A stretch of DNA of 64,000 nucleotides from Mangrovimicrobium sediminis. Its GTDB lineage: Bacteria > Pseudomonadota > Gammaproteobacteria > Pseudomonadales > Halieaceae. Both the position numbers and the translations under genes were made by a program. The stretch lies in the NCBI RefSeq assembly GCF_004745945.1, contig NZ_SRLE01000002.1:243592-307591 (forward strand), written 5' to 3'. This document shows positions 27,007 through 40,356 of this stretch, in pieces; position 1 is the first letter of the stretch, and the number at the start of each line of letters is the position of its first letter. The notes beneath the pieces were generated by a model. That model made no database searches, had not been told where the DNA came from, and worked only from the letters and a program-made list of their open reading frames with translations.

Positions 27007-28971
27007 ATGGCAGCGGTGGCGGTCAGGGCAATGCGCGTTCTGCTGTGGCTGGTGCTGGCAGGCGCCCTGCCGGCCCAGGCCCTGGAGCTGCAGGCGGACC
27101 GTCACTACCGCCAGGTGCACGGCGATTTCCTGTTCGAGCTCAACACGCTGCCGGTAGATACTCACCCGGCCCTGGTGCGCGAACGTGTCGCTGCGCAGTT
27201 TGCGCCGGTGCCGGGCCAGCAGCTCGACTTCGGCTTTACCGCGCGCACCGTCTGGCTGTTCCTGCCACTGAGCAACCACACCCGCCAGGCCTCGACCTGG
27301 GTACTGGCGCTGAATACGCGCTTCATGAACGACATCGCCGTCTACCAGTGGCGCTCCGGGCAGTGGCAGACGCTGATGCGCAATTCCGAGAACAGCGATT
27401 TCGGCGACCGCCCCCTCGACTACCGCCACCTCGCCGTGGACTTCGACCTGGACGCGGGGGAGGACAGCGAACTGCTGATCGGCTACACCTCGCGCGGCAC
27501 CAGCTACCTGCCGGTGTCCATCGAGAGTGAACAGAGTTTCGCCGACATGCGCGAGCTGGCGGTGGCGCGCAGCGCGGGTTTCTATACCGCGGCGGCGCTG
27601 ATGTTCCTTTACGGCCTGTTCCAGTGGCTGCTGCTGGGCAACCGCATCCACCTGCATTACATCCTCTACCTCGGTGCGGCGGTGCTCTACGTCTTCCACA
27701 TGGATGGCCTCAGTTTCCAGTACCTGTGGCCGCAGCTGCCGGGCTGGAATGCGTTTGCCGCCCTGCCGCTGGGCCTGCTCATCAACGTCGCCGCTGCCAG
27801 CTTCTCGCGCCACTTCCTGCAGACCTGGCGCACCGCGCCGCGCTTCGACCGCGTGATCGTCGCCATCATGTGGGCCTGCGCGCTGGCCCTGTTGTGGGGA
27901 GTTTTGGTGGAAGACCAGCAGGTCAAGCGGGTGGGCTTCTGGCTCAGTAGCATCGGCGCCGCGGTGTACCTGGCCGCGGGGGTCAACGCCCTGCTCGGCG
28001 GCCAGCGTTTTGCGCGGTTCTATGTCGCCGGCTGGATCGGCATCTGCAGCGCCGCGGTGGTGTCGAGCCTGGTGCACAGCTTTCCCGGCGTGCTGCCGGT
28101 GGCGCTGGCCTTCGAGGTGACCAAGGCGGGCATCCTGTTCGATGCGCTGATGTTCGGCATGGCGATGGCGGACCAGGCCGCCGAGGTGCGCCGCCAGCGC
28201 GACGCGGCGCTGGAGCGCGAGATGCGCTCGCTGGCGGAACAGGCGCGCACCCGCAACGCGCTGCAGGCGGCGCAGGCCGGCCGTAACGATGCCCTGCGCC
28301 TGGCGCGGGAAAAGAGCCTGCAACTGGCCGGCGCCAGCCACGACATCCGCCAGCCGCTGGCGGCGTTGAAGGTCGCGCTGGCGCAGATGCCGGGCAGCGG
28401 TGGTTCCCCGGGGGATGCACTGGAGAGCGTCGCCTACCTCGACGCCCTGGTCAGCGGCTATCTCGATAACGCCCGCGCGGAGCACGCGGCGGCGCCATCG
28501 GCCCGCGAACTGCAGGAGCCGTTCCCGGTGCAACTGGTGCTCGACGCGGTGACACGCATGTTCAGTGCCGAGGCCGGCGACAAGGGCCTGCGCCTGCGCT
28601 GCCGGCCGTCGTCGGCACAGGTGGTGGGCGACCCGCTGGCCACGGTGCGCATCGTCAGCAACCTGGTCAAGAACGCCATTGCCCACACCGGCAGCGGCGG
28701 CGTGCTGATCGGCTGCCGGCGCTCACCGGGGCATTGCACGATCTGTGTCGCAGACAGCGGCGGCGGCATGGACCCGGCGCAGCGCGAGCGCCTGCAGCGC
28801 GCCTTCGAACAGGGCGACGAATCCCGCGAAGGACACGGGCTGGGCCTGCATATCGTCAACAGCCTGTGCCGGCGCGAGGGTTACGACTTCACCCTGGACA
28901 GCGTCGCCGGCGCCGGGGTCATCGCCCGGGTGCGCCTGGAGCTGGCCACGGGCCGGAATTTCCCGGGTTAG
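27007..28971 (+). CDS. Sensor histidine kinase with 7TMR-DISM-type input
   Basis: 654 residues. Signal peptide followed by an extracellular DISM domain of the DISMED2 type (residues about 25-170, with FTARTVWLFLPLSNHTRQAS). Seven transmembrane segments span about 180-390. A coil follows, then the HisKA H-box ASHDIRQPLAAL with phosphorylatable His445, and an ATPase domain (VSNLVKNAIAHT, VADSGGGMDP, GHGLGLHIV). DISM inputs often bind carbohydrate-like ligands. Divergent from its likely cognate regulator. The 3' end overlaps the DUF58 gene by four bases in convergent orientation. Confidence 0.92.
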   Translation: MAAVAVRAMRVLLWLVLAGALPAQALELQADRHYRQVHGDFLFELNTLPVDTHPALVRERVAAQFAPVPGQQLDFGFTARTVWLFLPLSNHTRQASTWVLALNTRFMNDIAVYQWRSGQWQTLMRNSENSDFGDRPLDYRHLAVDFDLDAGEDSELLIGYTSRGTSYLPVSIESEQSFADMRELAVARSAGFYTAAALMFLYGLFQWLLLGNRIHLHYILYLGAAVLYVFHMDGLSFQYLWPQLPGWNAFAALPLGLLINVAAASFSRHFLQTWRTAPRFDRVIVAIMWACALALLWGVLVEDQQVKRVGFWLSSIGAAVYLAAGVNALLGGQRFARFYVAGWIGICSAAVVSSLVHSFPGVLPVALAFEVTKAGILFDALMFGMAMADQAAEVRRQRDAALEREMRSLAEQARTRNALQAAQAGRNDALRLAREKSLQLAGASHDIRQPLAALKVALAQMPGSGGSPGDALESVAYLDALVSGYLDNARAEHAAAPSARELQEPFPVQLVLDAVTRMFSAEAGDKGLRLRCRPSSAQVVGDPLATVRIVSNLVKNAIAHTGSGGVLIGCRRSPGHCTICVADSGGGMDPAQRERLQRAFEQGDESREGHGLGLHIVNSLCRREGYDFTLDSVAGAGVIARVRLELATGRNFPG

Positions 28972-30296
28972 ACCGCACCGCTGCGCTTGAGCGCCAGGTA
29001 CTGCCCGGCCAGCGACTGGCTGAGCTGGTGCGGCAGGCAGTCCACCACCCAGGTGCCGGTCTCGCGCAACTGGCGGATCACCCGCTGCCGCTCGCGCAGG
29101 ATGTCCACCGCCACGCTGTGGGCGAGGGCGTCCTCGAAGTGCTCGATGGGCGCTGTCGCACGCTCCTCCAGTTCGCGTTCGCGCAGGTTGGCCAGCACCA
29201 CCGCGTGGCGCTCGCCGAGGATGCGCGTTGCGCTGCGCAGGTCCTCGGCGTCCTCGGCCTGGACGTTGGTCACCAGGATTACCAGGGCGCGCTTGCTGCG
29301 CCGCGCGCACAGGCGCTGGGTGGCCTCGATGAAGTCGGTGCCCTGGGTGGTCGCCTGCAGGTCGTAGAGGCCGTCGAGCAGCGGGTTGATGCCGTGGCGG
29401 TGCTTGCCCGGTTCCAGCCACAGTTCGCGGCCGGCGAAGGTGCACACGCCGACACCGTCACCCTCGCGCAGGGCGAACCAGGCGGTGAGCAGGATACTGT
29501 TGAGGGCATGGTCGAAATGGCTGAGGTGGCCGTCGCGGCCGTGCATGCGGCGGCCGCAGTCGAGCAGGAAGATGATGTCGCGGTCGTGCTCGTCCTGGTA
29601 TTCGCGCGAGACCAGCTTGCACAGCCGCGAGCTGGCTTTCCAGTCCACCTGGCGCAGGATGTCTCCCTCGCGGAATTCACGCAGCTGCAGGAAGTCGGTG
29701 CCCTCGCCGCGGCGCCGCTGCAGGTGAATGCCGAGCATGCGCGCGCGCTCCTCGGCGCTGATTTCGCGCAGGTTGCCCGCGGCGAAAAAATCCGGGTAGA
29801 CGCGCAGTGCGGCGTTGTCCTCGCGCTGCACACGCCGGCGCCACAACTGCCAGGGGCTGTCGATGAGCAACTCCGTGGCGGTGAAATGCAGCTCGCCGCG
29901 ACGGGTGGGTTCCACCTGGTAATCGAATTCGAGCTCGCCGCCGGCGGGCAGGCTGAATGGCCGCGGCAGGTCGTGGACCGCGAGGTGTTCCGGGTAGTGG
30001 TCCACGGCCAGGCCGCTGACACGCCGGCCGCCGGGGTTGGCCAGGGCGATGCCGATGCGGTTGCGCCGGCCCAGGGCGAGGCTGCGCGGCAGCTGCCGGG
30101 CGCAGCTCACCGGCGCCTCGCGCAGCACGCGCCAGGCATCCACCAGCGCCGCGCCCGCGAGGCCGGCGGCGGCCGCCAGCCACAGCGGACCGGCGAGCGC
30201 GGCCCCGGGCCATTGCAGCAGGCGCAGCGCGGCCACTGCCAGGCCCAGGCCCAGCAGCCACCACAGTGCGCGCAGGCCCGCCGGACCCGGTTTCAA
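28968..30296 (-). CDS. DUF58 domain protein
   Basis: 442 residues if started at TTG 30296, preceded by GAGG at 8 bases. The ATG overlapping the MoxR stop hits a stop codon after five codons, so it is not the start. Two N-terminal membrane segments (ALWWLLGLGLAVAALRLL and LWLAAAAGLAGAALV) precede a beta region. The DUF58/VWA-like domain follows, with VDWKASSRLCKLVSREYQ and FLLDCGRRMHG. DUF58 proteins work with MoxR ATPases, probably in assembly or folding at the envelope. Last gene of the seven-gene operon. Confidence 0.88.
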   Translation of the reverse strand: MKPGPAGLRALWWLLGLGLAVAALRLLQWPGAALAGPLWLAAAAGLAGAALVDAWRVLREAPVSCARQLPRSLALGRRNRIGIALANPGGRRVSGLAVDHYPEHLAVHDLPRPFSLPAGGELEFDYQVEPTRRGELHFTATELLIDSPWQLWRRRVQREDNAALRVYPDFFAAGNLREISAEERARMLGIHLQRRRGEGTDFLQLREFREGDILRQVDWKASSRLCKLVSREYQDEHDRDIIFLLDCGRRMHGRDGHLSHFDHALNSILLTAWFALREGDGVGVCTFAGRELWLEPGKHRHGINPLLDGLYDLQATTQGTDFIEATQRLCARRSKRALVILVTNVQAEDAEDLRSATRILGERHAVVLANLRERELEERATAPIEHFEDALAHSVAVDILRERQRVIRQLRETGTWVVDCLPHQLSQSLAGQYLALKRSGAV

Positions 30297-30306
30297 GCTG
30301 CGGGCC

Positions 30307-31271
<965 letters not shown>

Positions 31272-31275
<4 letters not shown>

Positions 31276-32651
31276 AGGGCTTCTCCCAGTTGTTGCAGGA
31301 ATCGGGCGCGCTCGGTAAAAGCGCCGGGGGTTTGTGGCGGCTCGCCGTACAGGGCGTCGCGGATGGCCGCCTCGGGCAAGGCGCTGTGCTGTGCTAGCAG
31401 GTCCAGTTGCTGTTGCGCCGGCAGCTGGTCGAGATGCGGGAACAGCCGTTGCGCCCGCTCCATGACCGCGGCCTCCAGCGGCTGCAGCAGCGCCTGCGCG
31501 GCGCCGTGCTGCCACTGGTAGTCGCCACTGGCGCGCAGGTGCTCGGCGATGCCGCGCAGCTCGATGACCGGCGGCTCCACCACCGGGCCGAAGCGGCGGC
31601 CCGCCGCCCACAGCGAGGCGACAAACAGGACCAGGGCAGCCACAGCGGCCTCGGGGAAGTGGCGCCACAGCAATTGCCACAGGCTGGGGGCGTGGGCGCC
31701 GTGGAACAGCAGGGTCTCTCCGTTTCCGTCGCTCAGCAGCCACAGCAGGTAGGCGTGGTCGTAGTCGCCGATCCTGCCGTTGGCGAAGGGGTCGGCCCCA
31801 GCCAGCAGCGAGAGCAGGCCGTCGCCCACCTCGAACTGCATGAAGTTGACGCCCTGCTCGCTGCCGGCGTAGTAGACCGGTTGTGGCACGGCTTCGTCCG
31901 GGGCGGCGTAATCGTCATACGCAGAATCCGGGAAATCCTCTTCCCATTCCTCTTCCAGGTGCTCTTCCCATTCTTCAGCCAACGCCGGGTGGAACAGTTG
32001 CGTGGCCTGGCCGAGATCGATGGTCAGCGTTTCCTCCACGCCCTCGAAGGTGAGTTCGCTGAGGTGCCCGGCGTGGGGGTCGACCTCCTCCTGCGCAGTG
32101 CTGTCGTCCTCCGCCGGCGCCTCGCCATCCAGTTGGGCGCGGATCTCCTCGTTGTACTGGCGCAGGGCCTCGGACAGGCTGGTCGGTTCCTCGGTGCTTT
32201 CTGCGCTCTCCCCGGTCTCTTCGCCCGTCGCCCCGGACGCTTCGTCCTCGACCTCGCAGCCGCAATAGGTGCCCTCCACGATGACGCCGAAATCATCCAG
32301 CAGCGGGTTGTCCTGCTCCCCCGCATTGACGCGCAGGACCAGGTGCCCGCCGTCGCGCATCCAGCGGGTGAGGCGCGCGGCCTGCGCCGAGGTCAGCACC
32401 TGGCCCGGCTGGCTCAGGTACACGGTGCCGCCGGCGGGCAGCGCCGCGTCCAGGGGCAGGCTGTCGCGGGTTGCCACTTGCGCGCCGAGGCGCTCGAGGA
32501 ACTGGCGCGCGGCCAGGTGCGGGTTGATATAGGCCTCGATGGTCCAGCCGGTGTCATTCTCGACGCGTTTGGCCTCGAACAGTGCGAGGAAGGCGAACAG
32601 GAAAAACACCGCCGGCAGGGCAATCAGCAGGATCAGGCCGCGGTTACTCAT
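31272..32651 (-). CDS. DUF4350 domain membrane protein
   Basis: 459 residues. N-terminal transmembrane anchor (LILLIALPAVFFLFAFLALF). A periplasmic domain follows with the DUF4350-typical AAQAARLTRWMRDGGHLVLRV. A very acidic insert lies at about residues 140-235 (Glu/Asp-rich, EEWEEHLEEEWEEDFPDSAY). A second transmembrane segment at about 335-355 (AAVAALVLFVASLWAAGRRF) and a cytoplasmic helical tail complete it. Function unknown. Sits in the MoxR operon with overlaps on both sides. Confidence 0.82.
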
Positions 32652-34197
32652 GCCCGAACAACTCCCGCCACTGCCGGCACAGGTCGTCCACCCAGGCGCC
32701 GCTCGGCGCGACGTGGCCGTAGGCCAGGCGCATCCAGCCGCGGGTCATCTGGCCGAAGAACTGCGCTACCGGTGCCGGACTGCGGGCCGCAACCAGCTCG
32801 GCGCATTCGCGCTCGGTGAGGTCGTGGGTAAAGGGAATGTCGAAACGGTGCAGCAACTGTGACAGAGCGCCGCGATACAGCAGCGCCATCGCCGCGCGCT
32901 GCTCGCCGGCCTGCCACAGGGCCGCGACCTCGGCGGGCACGTCTACCGGCAGGCTTTCGCGGGTCACCGCCATACCGAACAGGCGCTCCGGTGGGGCGTC
33001 CGGCGCCGCGTCCGTGCGCGCGCGACCGGTCCAGCGGCCAATCGTTTCCCGGTAGCGCAGCGCCACGTACAGCAGCAGCGCGAGCAGCACGACAACCACG
33101 GCGAAGCGCAACAGCCAGGCCAGCAGTGCCAGCGGCTGGTCGAAGCCGGGCCAGTCCCAGTCGGGCCAGACCTTCTCCAGCGACTCGACAAGGAGGATCA
33201 GCCAGTTCGGGAAACTGCCCTCCGGGTCATCCTCACTGGCGTGTTTCCACTGCCAGCGCGTGGTAACAAGTACCTCGTGGAAGGCCTCGCCCGCCAGTAC
33301 CGCATCGATCTCCTCGCGGGCGACCTCGGCGTCCACTTCCGCTACCGCCGACGCCTGTGTCGGGTCGGGTGGGGGCGCCTCCGCCAGTGTCTGCGGCGCG
33401 TGCAGGAACCCCGCCGCCAGCACGCCGACCAGCAGCAGGGCGGCCGCGCTGCGCGTTGCGGCCAGGCGCTGGGCCAGGTTGCGGAAGCTGACCTCGATGT
33501 CCCAGCCCTCCAGTTCTACGCGCCGGTTGAGGTACAGGGTGAAGCCCGCGGCGGTATAGAACGGCGCCACCAGGGCCATGCCCAGCAGTGACAGGGCGTT
33601 GAACAGCAGCGCGGTCTCGGTCTCCGCGGCGGCCTCCGCCAGCGAGATAAACTGCGAACTTTCGCCCGCGGGGAGCAGCAGGAAGCCGGTCATTATCGCG
33701 GCGAATACCATCAGGGTTTCCAGGTGCAGGCAGATCATGGTCAACCACAGAGCCTGGTTGCCGCTGGCCAACTGCAGCACGCGCAGCCGCCGTTCGCGCG
33801 GTTTGCCCTGCAGGCGCTCGAGCACGGTCACCGGCATGACGAAGGAGCGCAGGGGGTTGAAGCGCCGCCACAGCTGCCAGGGCAGCAGGTCGCAGCGGCA
33901 GATCTCGCGCCACTGCCGCAGGGCCTCGCGCAGGCCGGTGTCCTCGCCGAACACCCTGCGGCTCAGGATGTACAGCGGGAAGCGGTCGAACACCGGTTTC
34001 AGCCACCAGGTGAGCAGGATGGCGAACTGCGGGTACTTGTACAGCACCACGTGCAGCACGCAGAATACCAGCCCTGCGGGCAGCAGCCAGCTCAGGAACA
34101 GGGCGCGCCACCACAGCCGGGTGAGCGTAAAACCGAGGTCGATGGCGCTCCAGCCGCTGCGCTGGCGCACCGCAATGGCCAGTTCGTCAAGCTGCAC
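32644..34197 (-). CDS. DUF4129-type multi-pass membrane protein
   Basis: 517 residues from GTG 34197, overlapping the SpoIIM-like gene by 11 bases with GGGGG before it. Several transmembrane segments in the N-terminal half (LFLSWLLPAGLVFCVLHVVL, MVFAAIMTGFLLLP) and one at about 390-410. The C-terminal DUF4129-like region carries ALLYRGALSQLLHRF and DLTERECAELVAA. Function unknown. The downstream gene overlaps by 8 bases. Confidence 0.8.
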   Translation of the reverse strand: MQLDELAIAVRQRSGWSAIDLGFTLTRLWWRALFLSWLLPAGLVFCVLHVVLYKYPQFAILLTWWLKPVFDRFPLYILSRRVFGEDTGLREALRQWREICRCDLLPWQLWRRFNPLRSFVMPVTVLERLQGKPRERRLRVLQLASGNQALWLTMICLHLETLMVFAAIMTGFLLLPAGESSQFISLAEAAAETETALLFNALSLLGMALVAPFYTAAGFTLYLNRRVELEGWDIEVSFRNLAQRLAATRSAAALLLVGVLAAGFLHAPQTLAEAPPPDPTQASAVAEVDAEVAREEIDAVLAGEAFHEVLVTTRWQWKHASEDDPEGSFPNWLILLVESLEKVWPDWDWPGFDQPLALLAWLLRFAVVVVLLALLLYVALRYRETIGRWTGRARTDAAPDAPPERLFGMAVTRESLPVDVPAEVAALWQAGEQRAAMALLYRGALSQLLHRFDIPFTHDLTERECAELVAARSPAPVAQFFGQMTRGWMRLAYGHVAPSGAWVDDLCRQWRELFGHE

Positions 34198-35134
34198 GCC
34201 GGCCCCCCGTCGCCAGGTAGGCGATGACCAGGCACCACAGGACGCCGCCGACACCGATGCGCAGGCCGGCGGGCAGGCTGGTGCGCGAGGACCAGAACGC
34301 CTCGAGGGCCGCGGCGACCACCAGCATGGCGGCGGCGCCGTAGATGATTACCGCCGTCTCAGGTGCACATTGGCGCAAGGCACCGAGTCGGGATCGATTG
34401 CCCGGTAGCAGCAGGGCGCTGCCCAGGCGCAGGCCGGCCGCCCCGCTCAGCACAATGGCGGTGAGTTCGAAGGCGCCGTGACCGATGACAAAGGGATAGA
34501 ACGTCACGGCGTAGCCGGCGCGGGTCAGGTGGCCCATCACGCCGCCGATGGCCAGGCCGTTGTAGACCAGGAAGAAGGCGCTGCCGGCGCCGAACAACAG
34601 CCCGGTGGCGAATGTGCGAAAGGCGATGCCGATGTTGTTGTAGATGTAGAAACCGAACATCTGCCAGTCGTCCTGGCTGTCGCGATCGCGCCCCACGCGC
34701 GCATTCGCCGGGTCGTACATGGCTTCGAACTCGCGCACCTGGGAGGCGCCGAAGAAGCTGTAGATTGCATCCTCGGTGAGCCAGGCGGCGAGGCCCAGGC
34801 CGAGCCCGGGCAGTATGAACAGCAGCGCCGCCGCCAGCACGAAGCGCCGGTTGCGCGCGACCGCGGCGGGGAAGTCGACCACGAAAAAGCGCAGCCACAG
34901 TCGCTGGTGCTTGCGGCTGGCGCCGTACAGCGCGAAGTAGCCGCGGCCGGCGAGGTCGTTGAGTCGCGCCACCAGCTCCGGCGTGTAGCGCCGCTGCTTG
35001 GCCAGGGCCAGGTGCGCGCAGACCTGCCGGTACACGGCGGGCAGCGAGGCGCCGTCCTGTGCGGGTGTGGCGAGCAGGCTCTCGCAGCGCTCCCACAGCG
35101 GCGCGTGGCGGCGTTCGAAGTCGGCCTGTTTCAC
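34187..35134 (-). CDS. Stage II sporulation protein M-like (SpoIIM/DUF95) membrane protein
   Basis: 315 residues from GTG 35134, which overlaps the RDD stop (GTGA) and follows GGGGGAGAC. An N-terminal cytoplasmic helical part is followed by about five transmembrane segments. These include the conserved FYIYNNIGIAFRTFATGLLFG and FVIGHGAFELTAIVLSGAAG of the SpoIIM family. Non-sporulating bacteria often carry it next to RDD and MoxR genes. Role outside sporulation is unknown. Confidence 0.87.
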   Translation of the reverse strand: MKQADFERRHAPLWERCESLLATPAQDGASLPAVYRQVCAHLALAKQRRYTPELVARLNDLAGRGYFALYGASRKHQRLWLRFFVVDFPAAVARNRRFVLAAALLFILPGLGLGLAAWLTEDAIYSFFGASQVREFEAMYDPANARVGRDRDSQDDWQMFGFYIYNNIGIAFRTFATGLLFGAGSAFFLVYNGLAIGGVMGHLTRAGYAVTFYPFVIGHGAFELTAIVLSGAAGLRLGSALLLPGNRSRLGALRQCAPETAVIIYGAAAMLVVAAALEAFWSSRTSLPAGLRIGVGGVLWCLVIAYLATGGRRAA

Positions 35135-35820
35135 GTCTCCCCCATCAAGCCCAGGCCCACGCCCTGCCAGTAGCGCACCGGGTCGTCCACAGTGCCCGGC
35201 AGCGCGGGCGCCAGCAGTTCGGCGAGCTCGCGCTGCCGCGCGCCGCTGAGGGTGTTGGCGCGGCAGGCAAAGTCGACCAGGGCGCGGGCCTCGTCGCGGT
35301 CCAGGGCCAGCGGCGCGGAGATGGCGCGCACCTCGGGCAGCGCCGCGGTCGGCGCCAGCGGTGTGTGGTATACCACCAGGCTGCCGGCGGCGAGATCGCC
35401 CAGGCGCTGGAAACGGCGCGTCATGCACATGCTCAGGGTCGCCAGCAGGTAGGTGCCGGGCAGGAAGTCCACGGTGCGCAACAGGTTGCGCACCAGCGAG
35501 GCGCTCCAGCGGATCGGCGAGAGGTCCAGGTGTACCACGCGCAGGCCGAGGGCGCGCTTGCCCGGGGTCTGGCCGTCGCGCAGCACTTCGAACAGCACCG
35601 GGTAGAACCAGTCGAGGGCGAACCAGCCGAGCATCAGCAGGCCGACCCCGACCCGGTCGAGAAACAGCGCCAGCAGGCCGAGCACCAGCATCACCAGGGC
35701 GCGGATGCCGAGGTCGATCAGGTAAGCCAGGCAGCGGCTGACGGGCCCGGCACACTCCACTTGCAGGTCGATGTTCTCGGGGGTGACGACCTTGTGCAGG
35801 GTGTCCAGTTCTACCGCCAC
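35131..35820 (-). CDS. RDD-family membrane protein
   Basis: 229 residues with three or four transmembrane segments. Conserved Arg and Asp residues of the family are seen in GPVSRCLAYLIDLGIRALVM, and LRDGQTPGKRALGLRVV is another signature. Possible transporter or envelope-assembly partner; function unproven. Four bases after the preceding membrane-protein gene and coupled to SpoIIM. Confidence 0.88.
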   Translation of the reverse strand: MAVELDTLHKVVTPENIDLQVECAGPVSRCLAYLIDLGIRALVMLVLGLLALFLDRVGVGLLMLGWFALDWFYPVLFEVLRDGQTPGKRALGLRVVHLDLSPIRWSASLVRNLLRTVDFLPGTYLLATLSMCMTRRFQRLGDLAAGSLVVYHTPLAPTAALPEVRAISAPLALDRDEARALVDFACRANTLSGARQRELAELLAPALPGTVDDPVRYWQGVGLGLMGET

Positions 35821-35824
35821 GGCA

Positions 35825-36583
35825 TCAGCTCGCCAGGGTTTCTTGCTCCAGGCCGAACATGTCGCGGTAGATGGTGCCGTAGGCGACGCAGATCAGCGGT
35901 ACCAGCCAGATCAGCGCGATACCAAGGGTGAAGACGCTGAGCATACCCAGCACGCCGATCAGCAGCATCAGGCCGAACAGCTTGAACCATTGATGGTGCA
36001 CGGTCTTGCGCGACGTCTCCAGCGCCTGCCACGGCGACATGCCCTTCTCCAGGGCCAGGGTCACGGCGAAGCTGTAACCGACGATCAGGTAGATGCCTGG
36101 CAGTACCAGCAGCAACAGGCCGACCAGCACCATGAACATCATCAGCAGGTAGGTGAGGAACGCCTTGCCCAGTTTGCCGATGTAGCGGAAGACGTCGGTC
36201 ATGTTCACCGGCAGGCCGATGGAGATCTTCGCACCCATGACATAGAAGCCGGCAGTCATGGCGGCGGTGATTGCGTAGTAGATGAAGTCGATGGGCAGGG
36301 TGATCAGGCTCGCCCCCACACCGGGGCCTTCCTCGCTGGCGAACATGAACTGGATGGTGCCGGAGATCGCGATGTAGACCAGCACGACGACGAACGCCAG
36401 GCCGGAAGCGCCCAGCACAGTGCTCTTACGCCCCTTGATCGCGTCCCAGGCGCTGGACAGCACCTCGCCGATCCGCAGTTCGTAGTTGCCGGCGATGCCG
36501 TTCTCGACACTGCCGTACTCCCCCTCCACCCGCGGCTCGTAGAGCTCCGCTGCGGGTGCACTGTAACGATTTGCATCACTCAT
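35825..36583 (-). CDS. Multi-pass membrane protein of unknown function (DUF975/YciC-like)
   Basis: 252 residues from ATG 36583; the frame further upstream is Thr/Pro low-complexity. A short N-terminal cytoplasmic stretch leads into about five to six hydrophobic segments (VLGASGLAFVVVLVYIAIS, YLLMMFMVLVGLLLLVLPG, LMLLIGVLGMLSVFTLG). The ALEKGMSPWQALETSRKTV segment resembles DUF975/YciC-type proteins. First gene of the operon ending with DUF58. Confidence 0.7.
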   Translation of the reverse strand: MSDANRYSAPAAELYEPRVEGEYGSVENGIAGNYELRIGEVLSSAWDAIKGRKSTVLGASGLAFVVVLVYIAISGTIQFMFASEEGPGVGASLITLPIDFIYYAITAAMTAGFYVMGAKISIGLPVNMTDVFRYIGKLGKAFLTYLLMMFMVLVGLLLLVLPGIYLIVGYSFAVTLALEKGMSPWQALETSRKTVHHQWFKLFGLMLLIGVLGMLSVFTLGIALIWLVPLICVAYGTIYRDMFGLEQETLAS

Positions 36584-36742
36584 GCTGGCACTTCTCCCTG
36601 GCGCAATGTTGTTGTTGTCCGCGACATTCCGGCTCGCGGTGGCTTCCATCCTAGCAGTCGGGCCTGTGCAGGCAACCAAAAAGCGGCGGAATGCGTGATT
36701 CACGCGCGTGTTGCGGCGGCGGGGCCGGGCGAGTCCTGTTGC

Positions 36743-36790
36743 GGGTGTTGGGGTGGGTGTTGTGGTGGGTGTTGTGGTGGGTGGTGTGGC
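36743..36790. repeat. Four 12-bp G-rich tandem units
   Basis: Units at 36743-36754, 36755-36766, 36767-36778 and 36779-36790 follow GGGTGTTGTGGT with small changes. Five runs of three or more G within about 40 bases give quadruplex potential on the plus strand. Lies in the 358-base gap upstream of the MoxR operon, which has no credible gene. Confidence 0.85.
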
Positions 36791-36813
36791 GGCGAGGGGA
36801 TGCCGGAAATAAC

Positions 36814-36832
36814 GGCGCCGCAATGCGGCGCC
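36814..36832. terminator. Hairpin downstream of the oligopeptide ABC operon
   Basis: GGCGCCG (36814-36820) pairs with CGGCGCC (36826-36832) around CAATG. It lies about 110 bases past the end of the ABC ATPase gene on the minus strand. No T-run follows, so its strength is uncertain. Confidence 0.4.
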
Positions 36833-36941
36833 ATGGCGGGAGTGCACGCTCGCCGTATCCAGCGAGTGAGCTAGCGCTCAGTCGAGCGCCTGGTTCAGCG
36901 GTACCCGGTGCTAAGGTGCTAGCCCAGCGTTAGCCCAGAGC

Positions 36942-38527
<1,586 letters not shown>

Positions 38528-38528
<1 letters not shown>

Positions 38529-39414
38529 CAGTCCTTGGACCTCCGTACGTCGAGGGCGTCGCGCAGGCCGTCACCCAGGAAGTTCAGGGAGAACAGCGTG
38601 ATGGACAGGGCCAGGCCGGGGAAGATCAGCAGCCAGGGGAACTCCTCCATGGTCTCCGCGCCGTAGGAGATGAGCAGCCCCCAGGAGGTCTTCGGCGGCT
38701 GGATGCCGAGGCCGAGGAAGCTGAGGAACGCCTCCAGCAGCATGACCGCGGGAATAGTCAGCGTGGTGTAAACAATGATCGGCCCCAGCGCGTTGGGAAT
38801 CAGGTGGCGCACGATGATCTTGCCCGGCGACAGGCCCAGTGAGATCGCCGCCTCGACGAACTCCTGCTGGCGCAGGGACTGCACCTGGCTGCGCATGATG
38901 CGCGCCATGGTCAGCCACTCCACCGCGCCGATGGCCAGGAACAGCAGCAGCATGTTGCGCCCGAACACCACCATCAGCAGCACGATGAAGATCATAAAGG
39001 GCAGGGCGTACATGATGTCCACCAGGCGCATCATCACCGCGTCGACGCGGCCGCCGACGTAGCCGGCGATGGCGCCCCAGGTGACGCCGATGAGCAACGC
39101 CACGCTGGTGGCGACGAAACCGACCGCCAGCGACACCCGGCCGCCGTACATGATCTGCGTCATCAGGTCGCGGCCGAAGATGTCCGTGCCCAGCCAGTGT
39201 TGCGCGGAGGGCGGGGTGGCGCCCAGTTCCAGGTTCTGGGTCTCGTAGGAGTAGGGCGCGATCCACGGCGTCAGCAACGCGATGATGATCAGCGCTACCA
39301 GCAGCACCAGGCCGACGATGGCCAGGTGGTTCTTGCGCAGGCGCAGCCAGGCGTCTTTCCAAAGGGAGGTGCCCTGTTCCGCCTCGGTGATATCGGAAAT
39401 GATTTCGCTGGTCA

Positions 39415-39418
<4 letters not shown>
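38528..39418 (-). CDS. oppC: Oligopeptide ABC transporter permease, OppC type
   Basis: 296 residues. Cytoplasmic N terminus (LWKDAWLRLRKNHLAIVG), then six transmembrane segments. GADQ-free OppC-like lumenal region (HWLGTDIFGRDLMTQIMYGGR), and the EAA loop EAAISLGLSPGKIIVRHLIPNA that contacts the ATPase. Overlaps oppB-type (ATGA) and the ATPase gene. Confidence 0.92.
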
Positions 39419-40347
<929 letters not shown>

Positions 40348-40356
40348 GGTCTCGGG

